Below, in pieces: positions 59,604 to 64,000 of a stretch of 64,000 bases of DNA; positions within the stretch are counted from its first letter, which is position 1, and each line of letters starts with the position of its first letter. The translations under genes were made by a program, and so were the position numbers. This DNA is from Owenia fusiformis. Its lineage: Eukaryota; Annelida; Polychaeta; Sabellida; Oweniidae. Below the pieces are notes generated by a model. That model was not told where the DNA came from and searched no databases. It worked only from the letters and a program-made list of their open reading frames with translations. The stretch covers positions 24,441,248-24,505,247 of the forward strand of contig CAIIXF020000003.1 of the NCBI GenBank assembly GCA_903813345.2, given 5' to 3'.

Positions 59604-60122
59604 ATATATAGCACCAAGAAATGACCCTTGTGGAACATCATTATTATTATGTAGGCTACTTTTTACTCATTTCAGATATTTTATATGTGAGACAGAGATC
59701 ATAATCAGATGTTTTTAGTATTATTTATTGATAATTTTGTAGGAAACACTAATATCCATTTGATATTATCACAGAATGAGACATTTCATAAATTGTAAGG
59801 TTGGCGGCCATCTTGAATTTTTTTATTTTTGTCAAGAAACATTTCTGGAACCTAACATATTGGTATACATCATATTAAAACTCTATTATAGAAAAAACAG
59901 CAAGATATGTTTATGTGTATGCTAGTTTTCTGTTCTAATATGCTGGCTAAAATACATAAAACGTGTGAAAATTCAAAATGGCCGCCAAAAAAATTCCTCA
60001 AGGATGCCCGTTGGGCATCCGACAGTTTCTGAATATGGATATCATGTTTAAACAGAAAATGCAAAAAAAGTTCATATAATAAGCATTTCCACCTCTATTG
60101 GCTCTACATCCAGACTATAATG

Positions 60123-60890
60123 TTCTCTCTGAAAAAGAAAGTTTCATTTTGGCTTTTCAATTCAAAATGGCCACCATTTCTGTAAAAAATGTAATCTGGT
60201 AACTTATATACCAGTTGATGGATTCAGTTAAAATTTTACATTCTTGTGCTTAACAAATTATGTAGGATAATGTCTTATGGACACCCGTGTAGTCCACCCG
60301 TGTAGCTCAGCGGTAGCGCAGGTACCTCTTACGCAATAGGTCCCGGATTCGATCCCCAGTTCAGGCAAGACTAAATTTGCTTGTTTGCGTGAAGTACTTC
60401 AGGGTGTTTGACTGAGTGGTCCGCAACTCGTACAAAAGGCTGTGGTATGTACTTGTATGTCTATGTATAAGTGCACATAAAAGAACACAGGGCTCCTTCA
60501 AGGAGGGGTTTTATGGGTCTATCTTCCATGTTAATTACGTAAATTACGACCGTATATATACGGGACATACCCAAGAGGTATTGCTCACCTTCATTGGTGG
60601 TAAACAAAATACAATACAATACATTAGAACACAATACAAACCTCTGCTCAAGAAGAAACTTAAAATATGGCCTTTCAATTAAAAATGGCTGTCAGTGATC
60701 TTTACTGACCTCAATTCTAGATGACAGAGTGAGTTTAAGGCTGATGCCCTGGAGACATCGGTATCTGCTCATAAAGGAATTTCAGAGATGATTCCTGAAT
60801 TCAAAATGGCTGCTTTGTTTCATAAAAAATTAGTCAAATACCAGTTGTCAGATTTTGTTGAGATCGTAGAATGATGTGACAATCCCTTAT
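60123..60890 (+). repeat. Family A-related sequence, split by a SINE
   Basis: TTCAATTCAAAATGGCCACCATTTCTG (about 60159), CCTCTGCTCAAGAAGAAACT (60641), TTTCAATTAAAAATGGCTG and GAATTCAAAATGGCTGCTTT are the internal segments of the old family A copy at 52185-53057. The SINE at 60296-60632 lies between the two halves. Confidence 0.5.
60296..60632 (+). mobile_element. tRNA-derived SINE, best copy
   Basis: The head CCCGTGTAGCTCAGCGGTAG carries an A box (TAGCTCAGCGG, 60303-60313) and GGATTCGATCC (60345-60355) a B box, the layout of a tRNA-derived RNA polymerase III promoter. The 230-bp body includes AAGTACTTCAGGGTGTTTGA, GTGCACATAAAAGAACACAG and CAAGAGGTATTGCTCACC, and the tail is (AATAC)n at 60606-60625. 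The body is shared with 33446-33735 and its tail with 11888-11938. Just upstream, CACCCGTGTAG is repeated once. An 88-codon plus frame within it is not a gene. Confidence 0.85.
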
Positions 60891-62492
60891 TGGAATAGCT
60901 CAAGAAGGAATGCTGAAAGGAAATACATTAACTTTACTACTTCTTGTGGAAGGGGAATTAGACAATGTTTCTTTTCACAGTTGGTTGTGATTTGGGATGA
61001 TTGGGGTTCAATTTCCTCATGACTTGTATACTCTTTGATGTTTTCTTTTTCTTGCTGTACGTGTTCTGTAACCATTTTTGGTGTTTCCCTTTTGTACTTG
61101 CGCTTTAAAAGTTTGCCTGAAATCTGAATGAATTTGGCATAAATTTCTTTTGTCATGGAATTGAAAACAAAAGGTTAGGTTTATAAATGCACCACTCATA
61201 ATTTTCATTTCTGTTGGTAAGCAATTATTTTATTACAGAAAGGAATATTTGTATCAAAGTCTCTTGATCATTCAAATTGCAGGTTGCTACCAATTAAAAA
61301 CTTATGAGTATTCCAGAAACACAGCAATTGTAATCTTAAATACTGAGTGTGCCATTAATTTATTAACGTTACAGCAATAAATGTTACAGATCAAAGCTCA
61401 GAATGTGGAATAGCAGATCGAAGTTCAGGATATAGAGAAGCATTGTCTGGAATAAACCGAATAAACCGAAACTGAGATCTTTATGATCAGTTTGCCCTAC
61501 CAACACTATATCCTACTATAGCCAGGTGTCAGCAGATCAATCAATTAGTCAATTAGCAAATGAGGTTTCGTTGTGATATATCAGGTGGTATACAATACCT
61601 TAAAAAGATAATCTATAAATTACAAAATATGTCACACAGATTTGATTTGTACATAGTTTTGCTCAGAAAAGTGGCCAAGTAGTAGCTAAATAAACATATA
61701 CAACATCTCTGTTTCACTTTGTATTTTTATAGCCTTAATAACTTTAAAGTTCAGAGTGACACTACAATGAACTACTTTGACTTTAAAGTATATCGCATTT
61801 GTGGGGGAGGGGGGCATTGGACAATGATCTTTGTAACTTGTATCATTGTATGGACTATATGGGGTAATGGTTCCTTATGACCAGTAGAATTTCTAAGTAG
61901 TGTTTTCCTCTTTTGCTCTCATACTTAAATATGAAAGGCAGATGTTCATCTTTAACCATTGCATAATGCTGACCATCTTCCGGTAAGAAGAATTCTATAG
62001 TTTTCGAACTCCTGAACTAAAAGCACATTTATTCAATATGAATATGTGTTTGCATGAGCATACATAAACATGTACATGCAGATATATAGCTTTACTAACA
62101 GCCAATTTCATAATGGATCCCTTAAATCTGCATCTACTAAATTTGATCTCATAAATCTCTTCCCAGTCTGTCTACCAAATTAAATATCAGCTATAACAAT
62201 CAGCTATATAAATATTACCTATACAACTATAATTTGTACCCTGAATGTAGAGTTTATTCGTTCAGAATAAGTTTCTCTGAATAGTTTAGACAAATTAACA
62301 GTTTGGCAATTCAGCCCCACTGCTGGTGGCCATTAATGGTCATGCAGTTGTTCTGATTTGCTTAATTGTCTGGGTAATTAGGCATGTTATGAGCATATCA
62401 ATACATGCTATGAATACCTTTCCCTTATAGAGTTATAGAATATATGTAATAAAGGTCATACAAAATGATCTCAAATGCAAAATGTTACAGTT
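60891..62492. other. 1.6 kb without recognisable genes
   Basis: AT-rich; an 89-codon minus frame at 60887-61156 is Lys/Glu-rich with no motif. Confidence 0.35.
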
Positions 62493-62535
62493 GTTATAGC
62501 ACCACCAAAAAGTGTCTCCGATTTTTTGTGATGGC
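62493..62535 (+). repeat. Family B head fragment
   Basis: TTATAGCACCACCAAAAAGTG TCTCCGATTTTTTGTGATGG resembles the first 45 bp of family B; the rest is missing. Confidence 0.4.
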
Positions 62536-62633
62536 GGTTGGAAGTAAATACTTGAATCTTTAGATCATCCAGTATTTCAATTTCATCACCAACTTCAAAA
62601 TTTTTAGCACATTACAAACATTACCGAAGTAAG

Positions 62634-62920
62634 CACTGGGGAGTATCGTGATGCAACAACACCGTGTTGTTGCATCAAGATGGCCAGACTTCCAGTGATA
62701 GCTTTTCGTAGTGAGGAATTTATCGCTTTTTGATGATGCTACATGTATACTAATGACAGTTTTTTAAAATATAGATCATGGGACAACTGCTCGAGTATGA
62801 TTATTGAGCAACTCGTCCAAGAAATGGGTTTAAATTGTGAAAACAAAATATCGTACGAAAATCTATCACCCGAAGGCTGGCCATCTTGACGTTCTTGTTG
62901 CATCACGATACCCCCCAGTG
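62634..62920. mobile_element. 287-bp foldback transposon (CACTGGGG tips) with internal palindrome
   Basis: The left end CACTGGGGAGTATCGTGATG and the right end CATCACGATACCCCCCAGTG are inverted copies. The match continues over AAGATGGCCAG...TTCxxGTGATAG for about 70 bp, interrupted at left by an extra perfect palindrome, GATGCAACAACAC-C-GTGTTGTTGCATC (62650-62676). The tips share CACTGG with 14627-15000. Flanks give only AG as a possible duplication. It is non-coding. Confidence 0.75.
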
Positions 62921-63875
62921 AGTATTAGGGTTTCTTTGCTATCTGAGCAATTACGAGCAGTACTAAAGATTACATTCAGAAGATACAAAATTAAAATTGT
63001 GAGGTCTCCTACATTGAAATTTTGCAAACAGTCTATGTATTGTTGCTTGTATCATTTGTATATTATTATGAAGGTCATAACTGATTCATATCAGTACTCA
63101 CACTAATGGTGCTAATGTATTGTGCGTGGTACCTCTAATGTCTTATGTCAGTAGATTATTATATATTAATCACAACATATGTTACAAATCACCAAGTTTA
63201 TGAGAACTCCAAGGGAGATATAATGAACTATTATAGGTAAGGTGACAGAATTGTATCTATAAAACTTGCAAACAATTGTTTTAAGTGAGGTGTTGCTGTT
63301 ATAAGAATACTTGAGGGGCAGATTAGAATGATGTAACTTGGAAACCCTTAGAGAAGGAGTGTGAAAGAATTTGAAATTATCACTTATATGTACTAATTAA
63401 GCTCAAGGTCACAATGACATTAATTGACAAATATAATTGTCTGAGCAATACAGAATAAATAAAATATTTTTTATTCTCATTATTTAATGATTTATTTTTT
63501 GTCCCGGCAGGACCAGTTGTAAATGACATTGTAAATGCAATTTCTAAGTAATAACATGAGATTTAATGCATATCCAACTTGCACTAGAGAAGTTGTAATA
63601 AAATCATATAGGTGAAAGTGGGATATACATTTTTCATTTTGTAATTCATTCCTACAGGCACTTTCAGATAGTTCTTTCAATTGGGATTATGGTTATCTTA
63701 TGAATTATTATCTTATAAATTGACATATTGATAGCTTAGTAGAGCAACTTCATCAAAATTAAACTCTGGGCATTTCTTAATTCAGCGGTGTAGGTCACTA
63801 TGAAGCTTCTGCCTTCTTAAGTTTGAGTGATGTTAGACAGACACTTCTTATGTGGCATATTTTTACTGTTTATTC
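62921..63875. other. No recognisable feature
   Basis: AT-rich; only short frames without motifs. Confidence 0.35.
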
Positions 63876-64000
63876 CACCGAATGAAGTTCAAGGGGGATA
63901 TAGGAAAACTGTCCATTCGTTCGTTTGTCTGTTCCTGTGTCCAGGTAATATCAGTCAACGGATTTGGTTCAAATTTTAAAGGCTTATGCATTATGGGTGT
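63876..64000 (+). repeat. Interspersed repeat family A, 5' part, cut by window end
   Basis: TTCCACCGAATGAAGTTCAA, GGGGGATATAGGAAAACTGT, CCATTCGTTCGTTTGTCTG and TCAGTCAACGGATTTGGTTC match the head of the copy at 13766 (CCCAACGAACGAAGTTC..GGGATATAG..). It continues beyond the window. Confidence 0.65.

Larger units (their letters stand above)
56250..60122. repeat. Large inverted duplication (palindrome) of a gene-bearing repeat
   Basis: The left arm 56250-57568 and right arm 58240-60122 are inverted copies over about 1.3 kb, separated by a 671-bp spacer (57569-58239). The right arm carries an extra 0.57 kb (59033-59603) that is absent from the left, a LINE insertion. Arm identity looks in the mid-90s percent by eye. 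The arm starts abruptly inside the coding sequence (CCCTCCATTAT at both breakpoints), so the structure is one long copy plus one 5'-truncated copy in head-to-head orientation. A read-through transcript would form a long hairpin. Confidence 0.9.

Noticed and set aside
1-64000. CRISPR array, bacterial operon, rRNA, viral integration
   Set aside because: No regularly spaced identical repeats with unique spacers, no ribosome-binding-site-led gene clusters, no rRNA text and no recognisable viral protein.

Overview
The window is eukaryotic nuclear DNA from an invertebrate animal, probably marine. It is strongly AT-rich, non-coding over more than 95 % of its length, and packed with mutually related interspersed repeats. 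Protein-level clues are a rhodopsin-class neuropeptide-type receptor, a decayed PIN-like/Cys-rich protein family seen in cnidarians, molluscs and echinoderms, and LINE tails of the type common in marine invertebrates. I cannot name the phylum. There are no operons and no viral or CRISPR features. Almost all small open frames are random or repeat-derived.

Layout. 0-2 kb: the end of a CCGTC-rich repeat (family A), a small foldback, and a decayed retroelement-type coding fragment on the minus strand. 2.0-7.4 kb: a nested foldback transposon with about 0.85-kb terminal inverted repeats (TIRs), holding a second TIR element full of degenerate tandem repeats and a third TA-flanked foldback. 7.8-8.4 kb: a repeat of family B (TCACCACC...) split by a 75-bp-arm hairpin rich in AGGTCA half-sites. 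11.7-15.0 kb: family B, a SINE tail, a TA-inserted MITE whose empty site survives in a local duplicate, family A, and a foldback with a 5-bp target duplication. 15.35-15.61 kb: a promoter-like stretch and a good splice donor, possibly exon 1 of a plus-strand host gene; further candidate exons lie at 22.86 kb and 36.70 kb. 18.5-22 kb: a hAT-like element, a 68-bp x 8 tandem array and another TIR element. 24.2-25.4 kb: the one clear intact gene, a seven-transmembrane receptor on the minus strand. 30.1-31.8 kb: a TIR element made of CCATGG words. 33.4 kb: a SINE. 34.6 and 42.4 kb: two GC-rich GCCGATCGGC blocks in opposite orientation. 46.6-47.8 kb: a CACTA-ended element with a 3-bp target duplication. 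50.6-53.1 kb: a TIR element and an old family A copy. 56.25-60.12 kb: a large inverted duplication of a PIN-like/Cys-rich gene, one arm later hit by a LINE. 60.1-64 kb: family A pieces, a SINE and a foldback with a perfect 27-bp palindrome.

Reading it together: a receptor gene (and perhaps a multi-exon gene on the other strand enclosing it) sits in a repeat desert built by successive insertions of non-autonomous DNA transposons, SINEs and LINEs. The most notable structures are the 3.9-kb palindromic gene duplication, which would give a long double-stranded RNA if transcribed, the nested foldback at 2-7.4 kb and the CCATGG-word transposon. All repeat families were found by eye; no alignment or database search was possible.
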